From CAKSFT01 sp045544615 (lineage in GTDB: Bacteria; Bacillota; Clostridia; UBA1381), in contig JAZPZI010000008.1 of NCBI GenBank assembly GCA_045544615.1, forward strand, positions 62,001 to 126,000: a stretch of 64,000 nucleotides of DNA, in the 5' to 3' direction. Position numbers and translations under genes: made by a program. The notes below the pieces were generated by a model, which worked only from the letters and a program-made list of their open reading frames with translations, had not been told where the DNA came from and made no database searches. Shown in pieces: positions 9,119 through 18,188 of the stretch (position 1 is the first letter of the stretch; the number at the start of each line of letters is the position of its first letter).

Positions 9119-9859
9119 ATGGAAAAGGTAAATATTTTGGGGGTTATGGTGGATAAGGTAAATATCCCCGATGCGGTTGACGAGATTTTCAAAATGCTAA
9201 CGGAAGCAAGACCTCATGCGGTTTTTACACCGAATTCCGAGATTATAATGACAGCGTATAAGGATGCAGAATTTGCAGAAATTCTAAACAGTGCAGATAT
9301 GCTAACAGCCGACGGAATAGGTGTTGTGTATGCATCAAAGATTCTTGGAAATCCAATCCAGGAGCGTGCTGCAGGCTTTGATATTGCCTGCGGCGTGATT
9401 GAAAGAATTGCTGAGAGCGGTCACGGATTCTATCTCTTTGGCGGTAAGCCGGGAGTTGCCGAGGAAGCAAGACGCAGACTCGACGAAAAATATCCGTTTA
9501 TAAGAATAGTAGGAACTCACGACGGATACTTTGACGAAGCAGATGTTCCCGAGATAATTGATGATATCAACAACTCGGGTGCGGATATTTTGTTTGTCTG
9601 TCTTGGTGCACCTGCACAGGAGAAGTGGATTCACAATAATATGCACAAGCTAAAGGTAAGAGTTTCGATGGGTGTTGGCGGAACGATAGATGTTTTGGCA
9701 GGCACTGCAGAGCGTGCACCCGAGAAGTGGTGTAAGCTCGGTCTTGAGTGGCTCTACCGACTCTTAAAACAACCGAAACGAATTTTCAGAATGATGGCGC
9801 TTCCTAAATTTGCCCTCACCGTTCTGTTCAAAGGCGAGAGGTATAATGAAGATGAATAA
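9119..9859 (+). CDS. WecB/TagA/CpsF family glycosyltransferase
   Basis: The 246-residue protein shows family landmarks: 'FTPNSEIIMTA' near 37, 'ADGIGVVYASKILG' near 64, 'YLFGGKPGVAEEA' near 105, 'LFVCLGAPAQEKWI' near 154 and 'GVGGTIDVLAGTAERAPEKW' near 181. Members (TagA/TarA, WecG) transfer N-acetylmannosamine or a related sugar onto lipid-linked GlcNAc at the inner membrane face, an early step of teichoic acid or capsule assembly. No other wall-polymer gene is adjacent. The gene has a GGAGGGG site 22 nt after the topoisomerase stop, and its end overlaps tmk by 14 nt. Confidence 0.9.
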   Translation: MEKVNILGVMVDKVNIPDAVDEIFKMLTEARPHAVFTPNSEIIMTAYKDAEFAEILNSADMLTADGIGVVYASKILGNPIQERAAGFDIACGVIERIAESGHGFYLFGGKPGVAEEARRRLDEKYPFIRIVGTHDGYFDEADVPEIIDDINNSGADILFVCLGAPAQEKWIHNNMHKLKVRVSMGVGGTIDVLAGTAERAPEKWCKLGLEWLYRLLKQPKRIFRMMALPKFALTVLFKGERYNEDE

Positions 9860-10532
9860 AAAAGGAATTTTAATAGCGATAGAAGGGGTAGATGCAAGCG
9901 GAAAGCAGACACATTCCGAACTGCTCTTTGAAAAACTCAAAAATGACGGAAAAACTGTCAGAAAGATTTCTTTCCCGATGTACGATAGCCCTTCTTCTAA
10001 CCTTGTAAAAATGTACTTATCGGGTGAGTTTGGCGAGCATGCCGAGGATGTGAGCGCATATACTGCATCGACATTCTTTGCAGCCGACAGATTTGCGACC
10101 TACCGCACCGACTGGGGTAAGGACTACGAAAAGGGTACAATCATCATAGCTGACCGTTATGTTTCCTCGAATATGATTCATCAGGCGAGCAAACTTTCGG
10201 GAGCTGAAAAGGATAAATATCTCGACTGGGTGGATGATTTTGAATATGGCATCTATAACCTGCCCCGTCCCGATGTGAATATCTTTTTGGATATGCCACC
10301 CGAATTTGGCGAAAAACTGATGCGGGAGCGTGAGAATAAGTTTACAAAGGAAAGCGAAAAAGATATTCACGAGCGTGATTTTTCTTATCTCAAAAAGAGC
10401 TACGAAAATGCTTGCTATATCGCAAAAAAATATGGCTGGACGGTAATCAGTTGTGTTCGGGACGGAAAAATCCGCACGATTGATGAAATCAATGCCGAGC
10501 TTTACGGGATAGTAAAAAAGGAAATTGGATAA
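9846..10532 (+). CDS. tmk: Thymidylate kinase
   Basis: dTMP kinase phosphorylates dTMP to dTDP for DNA synthesis. The P-loop is 'EGVDASGKQT' near residue 11, the nucleoside-binding 'ADRYVSSNMIHQ' lies near 100 and 'FLDMPPEFGEKLM' near 140. At 228 residues it is slightly longer than E. coli Tmk. The start is placed at ATG 9846 because an AGAGG site sits 5 nt upstream; the frame is open further upstream to 9810, but that would lie deep inside the previous gene. A second in-frame ATG is at 9852. Confidence 0.9.
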   Translation: MKMNKKGILIAIEGVDASGKQTHSELLFEKLKNDGKTVRKISFPMYDSPSSNLVKMYLSGEFGEHAEDVSAYTASTFFAADRFATYRTDWGKDYEKGTIIIADRYVSSNMIHQASKLSGAEKDKYLDWVDDFEYGIYNLPRPDVNIFLDMPPEFGEKLMRERENKFTKESEKDIHERDFSYLKKSYENACYIAKKYGWTVISCVRDGKIRTIDEINAELYGIVKKEIG

Positions 10533-10542
10533 AAAATGATAG

Positions 10543-10577
10543 ATAGCGGGAAAATCAAGATTTTCTCGCTATTTTTG
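10543..10577 (+). terminator. Terminator after tmk
   Basis: A 14-bp stem (ATAGCGGGAAAATC with GATTTTCTCGCTAT, one G-T pair) is followed by TTTT, 11 nt after the tmk stop. Confidence 0.8.
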
Positions 10578-10609
10578 TGCGACGAGAGCCTTTAGCTTTG
10601 CGTATTAAA

Positions 10610-10758
10610 GCCTTCTCTTTGAGGAGAAAGGTGGGCGACGAAGTCGCTCGAATGAGGTGTAGGATTTCGCAGAAATCCGTTAGATTATAAAAAGTACTTC
10701 GCTGTTACACCTCATTAGTTACCTATCGGTGACAGCTTCCCCTCAAGGGGAAGCCTGC
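10610..10758 (+). repeat. Dispersed palindromic repeat, copy A1
   Basis: This 149-bp segment fills most of the 350-bp gap between tmk and coaX. Its ends are imperfect inverted repeats (GCCTTCTCTTTGAGGAGAA on the left; CTTCCCCTCAAGGGGAAG on the right), and an inner pair ATGAGGTGTA (10652-10661) / TACACCTCAT (10706-10715) is perfect. The same outline with a different centre recurs at 18535-18672. No ORF is credible within it. It resembles small non-coding palindromic elements scattered through gut Clostridia genomes. Confidence 0.75.
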
Positions 10759-10813
10759 AAAAAAAATCAAGCCATTTTCGGGATCAGAAACGGACATTTG
10801 TTCGCTTTTTCTA

Positions 10814-10842
10814 TTGACTTTTTCGACAGGATGGTATAAAAT
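10814..10842 (+). promoter_or_regulatory. Promoter of coaX
   Basis: TTGACT (10814-10819) and TAAAAT (10837-10842) with a 17-nt spacer, about 40 nt before the coaX ATG. Confidence 0.65.
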
Positions 10843-10883
10843 ATATTGTAGATAAATTTCGGATTTTTGAGGAGGATGTAGCA

Positions 10884-11648
10884 ATGCTCATAACAATAGA
10901 TATAGGAAACTCGTACTTAAGCTTTGGCGGGTACGAGGACAAGGAACTCGTTTTTGTTTCGGATATCGTGACCGATGCAAAAAAATCGGTTGACCAGTAT
11001 GCGGTTGAGATAGGAAATATCATGTCGCTAAACGGTGTTGATAAAAATACTGTTACGGGCGGTATTATAAGCTCGGTTGTTCCCGAGCTCACAAGTGTTA
11101 TAAAAAAGGCAATCCAAAAGCTTTCGGGAGTGGAATGCCTCGTTGTCGGACCGGGCGTAAAGTCGGGAATAAATATAAATATCGATAACCCTGCACAGCT
11201 TGGTGCAGATACAGTTGCCGAGGCGGTTGCGATAATCGCAAAATATCCGTGTCCTGCAATACTCTGTGACCTCGGAACTGCAACGGTTATCGGCCTGATT
11301 GATAAAAATAAAAACTTCTGCGGTGAGATTATCGCAGCAGGAGTTGGCTCGACATCGGACAGTTTCTCGAAAAACACCGCACTCCTGCCGCAGGTAAACA
11401 TTGATGTTCCAAAAAGACTTGTCGGAAAAAATACAGTGAACTCTGTGCAGTCGGGCCTGATATACGGAACTGCGGCTATGATTGACGGACTGGTTGAGAG
11501 AATAGAAAAGGAGCTTGGTGAGAAAGCTACTGTTATTGCAACGGGTAAAATGACCGAAAAGATTATACCTCATTGCGAACACGAGATTGAGATATGTGAT
11601 AATCTTGTGTTTGAGGGCTTGAGAGAAATATATCTTAAAAATATCTAA
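10884..11648 (+). CDS. coaX: Type III pantothenate kinase
   Basis: CoaX phosphorylates pantothenate in the first step of coenzyme A synthesis. The ASKHA-fold motifs are present in order: 'DIGNSYLSFG' at the N-terminus, 'QLGADTVAEAVA' near 108, 'LCDLGTATVIG' near 130, 'GGEIIAAGV'-type segment ('CGEIIAAGVGS') near 148, 'GKNTVNSVQSGLIYGTA' near 182 and 'VIATGKMTE' near 220. At 254 residues it has normal length. It has an AGGAGGATG site and its own promoter. It precedes uvrB by 12 nt, so the two are probably cotranscribed. Confidence 0.93.
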   Translation: MLITIDIGNSYLSFGGYEDKELVFVSDIVTDAKKSVDQYAVEIGNIMSLNGVDKNTVTGGIISSVVPELTSVIKKAIQKLSGVECLVVGPGVKSGININIDNPAQLGADTVAEAVAIIAKYPCPAILCDLGTATVIGLIDKNKNFCGEIIAAGVGSTSDSFSKNTALLPQVNIDVPKRLVGKNTVNSVQSGLIYGTAAMIDGLVERIEKELGEKATVIATGKMTEKIIPHCEHEIEICDNLVFEGLREIYLKNI

Positions 11649-11660
11649 AAGGAGCAATTT

Positions 11661-13607
11661 ATGGGATTGTTTAAGCTTGTTTCGGATTTTTCGCCAAGAG
11701 GCGATCAGCCCGAGGCGATCGATAAGCTTGTAGAGAGTATAAACTCGGGCGAGAAGTTCCAGACCCTTCTGGGTGTTACCGGCTCGGGTAAAACCTTTAC
11801 TATGGCAAACATAATTGAAAAGACGAATAAGCCGACCTTGATTCTTGCACATAACAAAACCCTTGCGGCTCAGCTTTATAGCGAGTTTAAAGAGTTTTTC
11901 CCTGAGAATGCGGTTGAATTTTTCGTGTCCTATTACGATTACTATCAGCCTGAGGCATACATTCCGCAGACCGATACATTTATCGAAAAGGACGCATCTA
12001 TAAATGACGAGATAGATAAGCTTCGCCACAGTGCGACCTTTGCACTCTTTGAGCGTAAGGATGTTATAATAATATCGAGTGTTTCCTGTATCTACGGCCT
12101 TGGCGACCCGGAGGATTATCAGAACCTTATGATTTCTCTTCGTGTCGGAATGCAAAAGGACAGGGAGGAGCTTCTGGAAAAGCTTGTTGAGATACAGTAT
12201 GAGCGAAATGACCTGAATTTTGTCAGAAACAAGTTCCGTGTAAGAGGGGATGTTGTCGAGATATTCCCGGTAAATAACGGTGAGAATGCAATCAGAGTTG
12301 AGTTTTTCGGCGACGAGATTGAGCGGATTTCCGAGGTGAATGTCGTAACCGGAAAGGTTGTCGGATACCGGAACCACGTGGTTATTTCGCCTGCATCGCA
12401 CTATGTTACAACCGGTGACAAGATGAGCCGTGCTATCGAGGAAATCAATGCAGAAATGCGTGAGCAGGTCAAGTATTTTACCGAGAATGATATGCTGATT
12501 GAAGCACAAAGAATTGAGCAAAGAACGCTATATGATATCGAAATGCTAAAGGAAATCGGGTTCTGTCAGGGTATAGAGAACTATTCGAGAATCATAAGCG
12601 GAAGAGCACCGGGAAGTGCTCCGTACACTCTGCTTGACTATTTCCCCGACGATTTTCTGATGATTATAGACGAGTCGCATGTTACGGTATCACAGGTAAG
12701 AGGTATGTATAACGGCGACAGGGCAAGAAAGGACAGTCTGGTTCGATACGGCTTCCGCCTGCCGTCTGCGTATGATAACAGACCTCTCAAATTTGACGAG
12801 TTTGAGCAAAAAGTCAATCAGGTGCTCTTTACAAGTGCGACACCTGCTGACTATGAAAAGGAACACTCTGGTGTAATTGCCGAGCAGGTAATCCGTCCGA
12901 CGGGACTTTTAGACCCGAGGATTGAGGTAAGACCGATTGAAAATCAGATTGACGACCTTATCGCAGAGATAAACAAGAGGGTGGAAAAGAACAGTCGTGT
13001 GCTTGTCACAACCCTTACCAAGAAGATGGCGGAGGATTTGTGCGACTATCTTTTGAGTGTAGGAATAAAGGTAAGATATATGCACTCCGAGGTTAAAACC
13101 CTCGAGAGAACCGAGATTATAAGGGATCTGCGACTTGGCGAGTTTGACGTACTTGTTGGAATCAACCTTTTGCGAGAGGGTCTTGATCTTCCCGAAGTTT
13201 CGCTTATTGCGATACTCGATGCCGACAAGGAAGGATTTTTGCGAAGTGAAACCTCGCTTATCCAGACGATAGGAAGAGCGGCACGAAATGCTGACGGACT
13301 TGTTATAATGTATGCAGATACCATAACGGGCTCGATGCAAAGAGCGATAGACGAAACATCACGCCGCCGTGCTATCCAGGAAAAGTTCAATGAAGAACAC
13401 GGAATAACACCAAGGACAATCACGAAAAATATCCGTGATGCAATAAGCGGTTTGCAGGAAGCAGAGGAAGAGATAAAGGAAGATGCAGACATCGAGCTTA
13501 TGATTGCAAACCTGCGTGATGAGATGATTCTTGCGGCAGAGTGCCTTGAGTTTGAAAGAGCGGCAGAACTGCGTGACAGAATAAAAAAATTACAGGAAGA
13601 ACTATAA
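11661..13607 (+). CDS. uvrB: UvrABC system protein B
   Basis: UvrB is the damage-verifying helicase-like subunit of nucleotide excision repair. Walker A 'GVTGSGKTF' is at about 38-46; the beta-hairpin that inserts into DNA is in 'SYYDYYQPEAYIPQTDTFIEKD' near 90; the 'DESH' box is near 338; the C-terminal UVR domain (about 612-648) binds UvrA/UvrC. The 648-residue length is typical. An AAAAGGAG site precedes it, and uvrA follows 30 nt downstream in the usual order. Confidence 0.97.
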   Translation: MGLFKLVSDFSPRGDQPEAIDKLVESINSGEKFQTLLGVTGSGKTFTMANIIEKTNKPTLILAHNKTLAAQLYSEFKEFFPENAVEFFVSYYDYYQPEAYIPQTDTFIEKDASINDEIDKLRHSATFALFERKDVIIISSVSCIYGLGDPEDYQNLMISLRVGMQKDREELLEKLVEIQYERNDLNFVRNKFRVRGDVVEIFPVNNGENAIRVEFFGDEIERISEVNVVTGKVVGYRNHVVISPASHYVTTGDKMSRAIEEINAEMREQVKYFTENDMLIEAQRIEQRTLYDIEMLKEIGFCQGIENYSRIISGRAPGSAPYTLLDYFPDDFLMIIDESHVTVSQVRGMYNGDRARKDSLVRYGFRLPSAYDNRPLKFDEFEQKVNQVLFTSATPADYEKEHSGVIAEQVIRPTGLLDPRIEVRPIENQIDDLIAEINKRVEKNSRVLVTTLTKKMAEDLCDYLLSVGIKVRYMHSEVKTLERTEIIRDLRLGEFDVLVGINLLREGLDLPEVSLIAILDADKEGFLRSETSLIQTIGRAARNADGLVIMYADTITGSMQRAIDETSRRRAIQEKFNEEHGITPRTITKNIRDAISGLQEAEEEIKEDADIELMIANLRDEMILAAECLEFERAAELRDRIKKLQEEL

Positions 13608-13637
13608 AATACTTCACTAAATGAGGTGAGACAGAAG

Positions 13638-16460
13638 ATGAATGAATATATAAAAATCAGGGGAGCAAGGGTGCATAACCTAAAGAATGTTTCGCTTGAT
13701 ATTCCACGTGAAAAGCTTGTTGTGCTGACCGGACTATCGGGTTCGGGAAAGTCCTCGCTTGCTTTTGATACAATCTATGCCGAGGGACAAAGACGCTATG
13801 TTGAGTCGCTCTCGTCCTATGCACGTCAGTTTTTGGGACAGATGGAAAAGCCTGATGTTGACAATATCGAGGGCTTGTCGCCGGCAATCAGTATCGATCA
13901 GAAAACTACCTCGAAAAATCCACGTTCAACTGTGGGTACAGTAACCGAGATTTATGACTATCTCCGACTTTTGTATGCAAGAGTGGGTGTTCCGCATTGT
14001 CCAAAGTGCGGAAAAGAGGTAAAGAAACAGACCGTCGACCAGATAGCCGATCGTGTTATGAGCCTTTCAGAAGGCACAAAGCTTCAGATTTTAGCACCCG
14101 TTATACGAGGCAAAAAGGGCGAGCATAAAAAGGTTTTTGACGATGCGAAAAAGAGCGGTTTTGTCCGTGTAAAAGCTGACGGAATAATGTATCAGCTCGA
14201 CGAGGAGATAGTATTAGAGAAGAATAAGAAGCATAATATCGAGATTGTCATCGACCGACTTATCGTAAAAGAGGGAATGCAAAAGCGTCTTACCGACTCG
14301 GTTGAAACAGCGGTGTCATTAACAGGTGAGATGGTTATGGTCGAGATAATCGGCGGCGAGATTTTAAATTTCTCTACAAGCTATGCCTGCGACGATTGCG
14401 GTATCAGCCTCATGGAGCCTGCACCGAGAAACTTCTCATTTAACAACCCATACGGCGCCTGTCCGTGCTGTGACGGTATCGGACTTCTATCCAAAATCGA
14501 CCCTGAGCTTGTAATAAATGATGAGAACTCAAGCCTTATGGACGGCGCAATCTACGCAAACGGCTGGGTAGCACCGGGCATGAGCGAAACTATGGCGGCT
14601 ATGTACTACCGTGGCCTTGCAAACCACTTTGGCTTTGATATAAATACACCGTTTAAGGATTTGAGCGAGGAGGTACGCCACGCCGTGCTTTTCGGTACGG
14701 GTGATGTGAAAATCCGCTATGATTATACCCGAAGCTACGGAAAGGGTTCATATTCTGCACCGTTTGAGGGTGTTGTCGGAAACCTTGAGCGACGCTACCG
14801 TGAAACAACTTCCGACTATGCAAAGCACGAGCTTGAAAAGATGGTAAACACCGTTGGCTGTCCTGAATGTAAGGGTGCAAGACTCAACAAGGAAATCCTT
14901 GCGGTGACTGTCGGCGGAATAAATATACACGAATTTACCGAGATGCCTGTCGAGGATGAGCTGAAGTTTATAAACAACCTGAAGCTCTCGGCAAGGGATA
15001 TGGTGATTGCCGCACAGATTATAAAGGAAATAAGGGCAAGACTTGAGTTCCTGCTGAATGTCGGCTTGAACTACCTTTCACTTTCGAGATCGTCTGGAAC
15101 ACTCTCGGGCGGTGAGGCACAGCGAATCCGACTTGCAACGCAGATCGGCTCGGGACTTATGGGAGTTCTCTATATCCTTGATGAGCCGAGTATCGGACTA
15201 CATCAGCGTGATAATTCCAAGCTTATCGAGACCCTGAAGCATCTTCGTGACCTCGGAAACACCGTAATCGTAGTCGAACACGACGAGGATACTATGCGTG
15301 CCGCTGACCATATAATAGATATTGGCCCGGGTGCAGGTATTCACGGCGGTGAAGTTGTGGGTGAGGGAACGGCAGACGAGTTATCCGAGTTCCCGAAATC
15401 TCTCACAGGTAAATTCTTGAGTGGTGAGCGAAAGATTAAGGTTCCGAAAAAGAGAAGAACGCCTACCGGTAAAATAAAAATAGTAGGCGCAAGGGAGAAC
15501 AATCTGAAAAATATAGATGTCGAGATACCGCTCGGCGTTCTGACAGCGGTAACGGGTGTTTCGGGCTCGGGTAAAAGCTCGCTTATAAACGAGATTTTAT
15601 ATAAGAGTCTTGCAGGAAAGCTTAACCGTGCAAAGATTCATGCAGGTGCACATAAGACGATAGAGGGCGTTGAAAAGCTTGACAAGGTCATCGACATCGA
15701 CCAGTCGCCGATAGGCAGAACGCCACGCTCAAACCCTGCGACCTATACTAATGTTTTCAATGATATCCGTGACCTTTATGCAACTACTAACGATGCAAAA
15801 ATGCGTGGCTACAAAAGCGGAAGATTCAGCTTTAATGTCAAGGGCGGCCGATGTGAGGCGTGCTCGGGCGACGGTATTGTAAAGATTGAGATGCACTTTC
15901 TGGCAGATATCTTTGTTCCGTGCGAGGTCTGCAAAGGCAAACGCTATAACAGGGAAACACTTGAGATTAAATATAAAGGAAAGAACATCTACGATGTTTT
16001 GGAGATGACGGTTGACGAGGGCGTCGAGTTCTTTGCAAATCACCAGAAGATAAAGCGAAAACTCAAGACTCTGCAGGATGTCGGACTCGGCTATATCAAG
16101 ATAGGTCAGAGCTCGACAACGCTCTCGGGCGGTGAGGCTCAAAGAGTCAAGCTTGCAACCGAGCTTTCAAAGCGTGGAACAGGAAAGACAATCTATATCC
16201 TTGATGAGCCGACAACAGGACTTCACTCTGCCGATGTGGAAAAGCTCATTGAGGTATTGCAAAAGCTTGTCGAGGGCGGAAATACTGTTGTTGTTATCGA
16301 GCATAACCTTGATGTCATAAAGACAGCCGACCATATAATTGATATGGGGCCTGAGGGTGGTTCGGGCGGTGGTACCGTAATCGCCGAAGGAACACCGGAG
16401 GAGATTGTAAAATCTGATATTTCATATACGGGTCAGTTCCTGAAAAAGTATCTTGAATAA
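13638..16460 (+). CDS. uvrA: UvrABC system protein A
   Basis: UvrA is the damage-sensing ABC ATPase dimer of nucleotide excision repair. There are two ABC modules: Walker A 'GLSGSGKSSLAFDT' near residue 33 and 'GVSGSGKSSLINE' near 640, with signatures 'LSGGEAQRIRLATQIGSG' and 'LSGGEAQRVKLATELSK'. Three cysteine clusters are visible: 'CPKCGKEV', 'CDDCG...CPCCDG' and 'CEACSGDG...CEVCKGK'. The start at ATG 13638 is chosen because GAGGTGAG sits 7 nt upstream; a GTG at 13626 is part of that site. This gives 940 residues, a normal length. Confidence 0.96.
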   Translation: MNEYIKIRGARVHNLKNVSLDIPREKLVVLTGLSGSGKSSLAFDTIYAEGQRRYVESLSSYARQFLGQMEKPDVDNIEGLSPAISIDQKTTSKNPRSTVGTVTEIYDYLRLLYARVGVPHCPKCGKEVKKQTVDQIADRVMSLSEGTKLQILAPVIRGKKGEHKKVFDDAKKSGFVRVKADGIMYQLDEEIVLEKNKKHNIEIVIDRLIVKEGMQKRLTDSVETAVSLTGEMVMVEIIGGEILNFSTSYACDDCGISLMEPAPRNFSFNNPYGACPCCDGIGLLSKIDPELVINDENSSLMDGAIYANGWVAPGMSETMAAMYYRGLANHFGFDINTPFKDLSEEVRHAVLFGTGDVKIRYDYTRSYGKGSYSAPFEGVVGNLERRYRETTSDYAKHELEKMVNTVGCPECKGARLNKEILAVTVGGINIHEFTEMPVEDELKFINNLKLSARDMVIAAQIIKEIRARLEFLLNVGLNYLSLSRSSGTLSGGEAQRIRLATQIGSGLMGVLYILDEPSIGLHQRDNSKLIETLKHLRDLGNTVIVVEHDEDTMRAADHIIDIGPGAGIHGGEVVGEGTADELSEFPKSLTGKFLSGERKIKVPKKRRTPTGKIKIVGARENNLKNIDVEIPLGVLTAVTGVSGSGKSSLINEILYKSLAGKLNRAKIHAGAHKTIEGVEKLDKVIDIDQSPIGRTPRSNPATYTNVFNDIRDLYATTNDAKMRGYKSGRFSFNVKGGRCEACSGDGIVKIEMHFLADIFVPCEVCKGKRYNRETLEIKYKGKNIYDVLEMTVDEGVEFFANHQKIKRKLKTLQDVGLGYIKIGQSSTTLSGGEAQRVKLATELSKRGTGKTIYILDEPTTGLHSADVEKLIEVLQKLVEGGNTVVVIEHNLDVIKTADHIIDMGPEGGSGGGTVIAEGTPEEIVKSDISYTGQFLKKYLE

Positions 16461-16490
16461 AAAAGAGGCTGTTTTAAACAGCCTCTTTTT
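16461..16490. terminator. Bidirectional terminator between uvrA and the SPFH gene
   Basis: The hairpin AGAGGCTG/CAGCCTCT is flanked by A and T runs directly after the uvrA stop. It can serve uvrA (plus) and the convergent SPFH gene (minus). Confidence 0.85.
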
Positions 16491-16526
16491 GAGTATTAAC
16501 ACTTTTTTCTTGCGGTCCAAAGATTT

Positions 16527-17417
16527 TTAACATTCTTTAGTATCGGTAAGGACTTCCTTTATCGATGTCGCAAGACCTGCAATTCCCTGAATATTTGACG
16601 GAATAATAATCTTTGTTGCCTTGCCGTCAGCCGCACGCTCAAAGCTCTCGAGCGACTTGATTGCGATATATGACTCGGACGGATTTGCCTCATTGATTCT
16701 CTTGATACCTTCTGCCATAGCGGTCTGCACAGCAAGTATAGCCTCGGCTTCACCCTCTGCCTCGATTATTGCCGACTGCTTTTTAGCCTCGGCACGCAAG
16801 ATTGCAGATTCCTTTTCGCCTTCTGCCATAAGGATAGCCGACTTCTTTTCGCCCTCGGCTTTCAGGATTGATTCTCGTCTTTCACGTTCAGCCTTCATCT
16901 GCTTTTCCATCGCATTCTGGATTTCCTTTGGCGGAATAATGTTTTTGAGCTCTACTCGGTTGATTTTGATACCCCACGGATCGGTTGCCTCGTCAAGGAT
17001 TGCTCTCATTTTTGTATTAACAACATCTCTTGATGTAAGAGTTGAGTCAAGCTCCATCTCACCGATGATATTTCTCAAAGTGGTTGCAGTGAGGTTTTCA
17101 ATCGCCATCATCGGACGCTCAACGCCGTAAGCGAAAAGCTTTGGGTCGGTAATCTGGAAGAACACAACTGTGTCAATCTGCATGGTAACGTTATCTTTTG
17201 TGATAACCGGCTGCGGCGGGAAGTCCACAACCTGCTCTTTTAAGTTTACCCTTTTGGCAATCTTGTCGATAAAAGGAATCTTGACGTGCAAGCCCACACC
17301 CCAGGTTGAGTGGTATCCGCCAAGACGCTCAAGGATGTATGCGTGCGCCTGTGGTACGATTTTGATATTTGATATTATAATAATAAGAAGTATTGCGATA
17401 ATAATTGCTATTGGCAT
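16527..17417 (-). CDS. SPFH/Band 7 (stomatin-like) membrane protein
   Basis: This 296-residue protein has an N-terminal membrane segment (MPIAIIIAILLIIIISNI), then an SPFH domain ('PQAHAYILERLGGYHSTWGVGLHVKIPFID' near 25 and 'DNVTMQIDTVVFFQITDP' near 75). A long charged coiled-coil (about 165-235) carries repeats of 'AEGEKKSAILMAEGEKESAIL', and the C-terminus has the Ile-rich tail. It is a stomatin/QmcA-type scaffold of functional membrane microdomains. It follows the NfeD-like gene by 2 nt, the classic pairing of these families. Confidence 0.9.
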   Translation of the reverse strand: MPIAIIIAILLIIIISNIKIVPQAHAYILERLGGYHSTWGVGLHVKIPFIDKIAKRVNLKEQVVDFPPQPVITKDNVTMQIDTVVFFQITDPKLFAYGVERPMMAIENLTATTLRNIIGEMELDSTLTSRDVVNTKMRAILDEATDPWGIKINRVELKNIIPPKEIQNAMEKQMKAERERRESILKAEGEKKSAILMAEGEKESAILRAEAKKQSAIIEAEGEAEAILAVQTAMAEGIKRINEANPSESYIAIKSLESFERAADGKATKIIIPSNIQGIAGLATSIKEVLTDTKEC

Positions 17418-17419
17418 AA

Positions 17420-17854
17420 TTAGTCATTCCTTTCTTTTTCTGTTACGATGAGCTTGACGCCCTCGATTTTTTCAACGACACATACGGCATCCTTTTCGAT
17501 TTTGCTGCCCGATGCACTTCTGACCGTCCAGCTGACACCGTTGATTGATGTTTTGCCCGTCTCGAGGATGTTATCAACCTCCTCCGAGATTTTCACCTCT
17601 TTGCCGATGAGACTGTCGAGATTGGTTTTTCTGTCGTCTGTTTTGATGAACCGCTTTGCGAGTGGTCTGGTTGTGATAAGTAAAATCACTGAAACAGCAA
17701 AGAATATTATTATCTGTATAGCATTAGTTGCACCGAAGAGCTCTGCTATTGCCGCTGCCAGTGCACCGCCTGCAAACCAGATACCCACAAGCTGCATTGT
17801 GAACGATTCTACAATTGAGAAAACCGCTATCAATGCAATCCATAAATAAACCAC
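17420..17854 (-). CDS. NfeD family membrane protein
   Basis: This 144-residue protein has three to four N-terminal membrane segments (about 5-70, including 'IQIIIFFAVSVILLITTR') and a C-terminal OB-fold-like domain (about 80-145: 'DSLIGKEVKISEEVDNILETGKTSINGVSWTVRS'). NfeD proteins work with the SPFH protein encoded just downstream in membrane microdomains. The start is GTG at 17854, 8 nt after GGAGG; an in-frame TTG at 17857 is 5 nt from the same site and cannot be excluded. Confidence 0.88.
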   Translation of the reverse strand: MVYLWIALIAVFSIVESFTMQLVGIWFAGGALAAAIAELFGATNAIQIIIFFAVSVILLITTRPLAKRFIKTDDRKTNLDSLIGKEVKISEEVDNILETGKTSINGVSWTVRSASGSKIEKDAVCVVEKIEGVKLIVTEKERND

Positions 17855-17893
17855 CAAAAACGCCTCCTTTTATAGGATTTACCCTTTTTTATA

Positions 17894-17922
17894 ATTTTAT
17901 CACTCCGATTATTTTTTGTCAA
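17894..17922 (-). promoter_or_regulatory. Promoter of the NfeD/SPFH operon
   Basis: On the minus strand TTGACA (17917-17922) and TAAAAT (17894-17899) are separated by 17 nt, about 40 nt upstream of the NfeD start. Confidence 0.75.
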
Positions 17923-18014
17923 GAGAGATAATTTCCCTATCACACAAATTTTGTACCTGCATATATTATAATAAAAGACCCGACCGAAAAGCTCGGGTAG
18001 GAAGGGGTTTTTCG

Positions 18015-18170
18015 ATGTTTTGTTCATTTGGATGCAAAGCGATAGGATTAGCGGCGATGACATTTGCAATCGGGATGCTTGCAGGGCTTATATTTCCGAT
18101 GTACATAGTGGTCCTTGCCGAAACTCTTTTAATAGCCTTTATGGCATATCTTTGTTTATTTAAGTGGTAA
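18015..18170 (+). CDS. Small membrane protein (51 residues) upstream of spoVM
   Basis: An ATG at 18015 with GGAAGGGG 9 nt upstream opens a 51-codon frame. The product starts MFCSFGCKAIG and has two hydrophobic stretches (about 11-28 and 30-48), so it is probably a two-pass membrane peptide with two N-terminal cysteines. I do not recognise a named family. It ends 18 nt before spoVM, each with its own ribosome site, which suggests one transcript. A sporulation role is inferred only from that neighbour. A CCCGA/TCGGG hairpin lies in the leader at about 17980-17998. Confidence 0.6.
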   Translation: MFCSFGCKAIGLAAMTFAIGMLAGLIFPMYIVVLAETLLIAFMAYLCLFKW

Positions 18171-18188
18171 TTTCAGGAGGTAGTAGTT

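Noticed and set aside
11028..12521. 497-codon open frame on the minus strand
   Set aside because: It lies fully antisense to coaX and uvrB, both certain genes, and its translation (rich in Cys, Leu, Tyr, Asn) matches no protein pattern.
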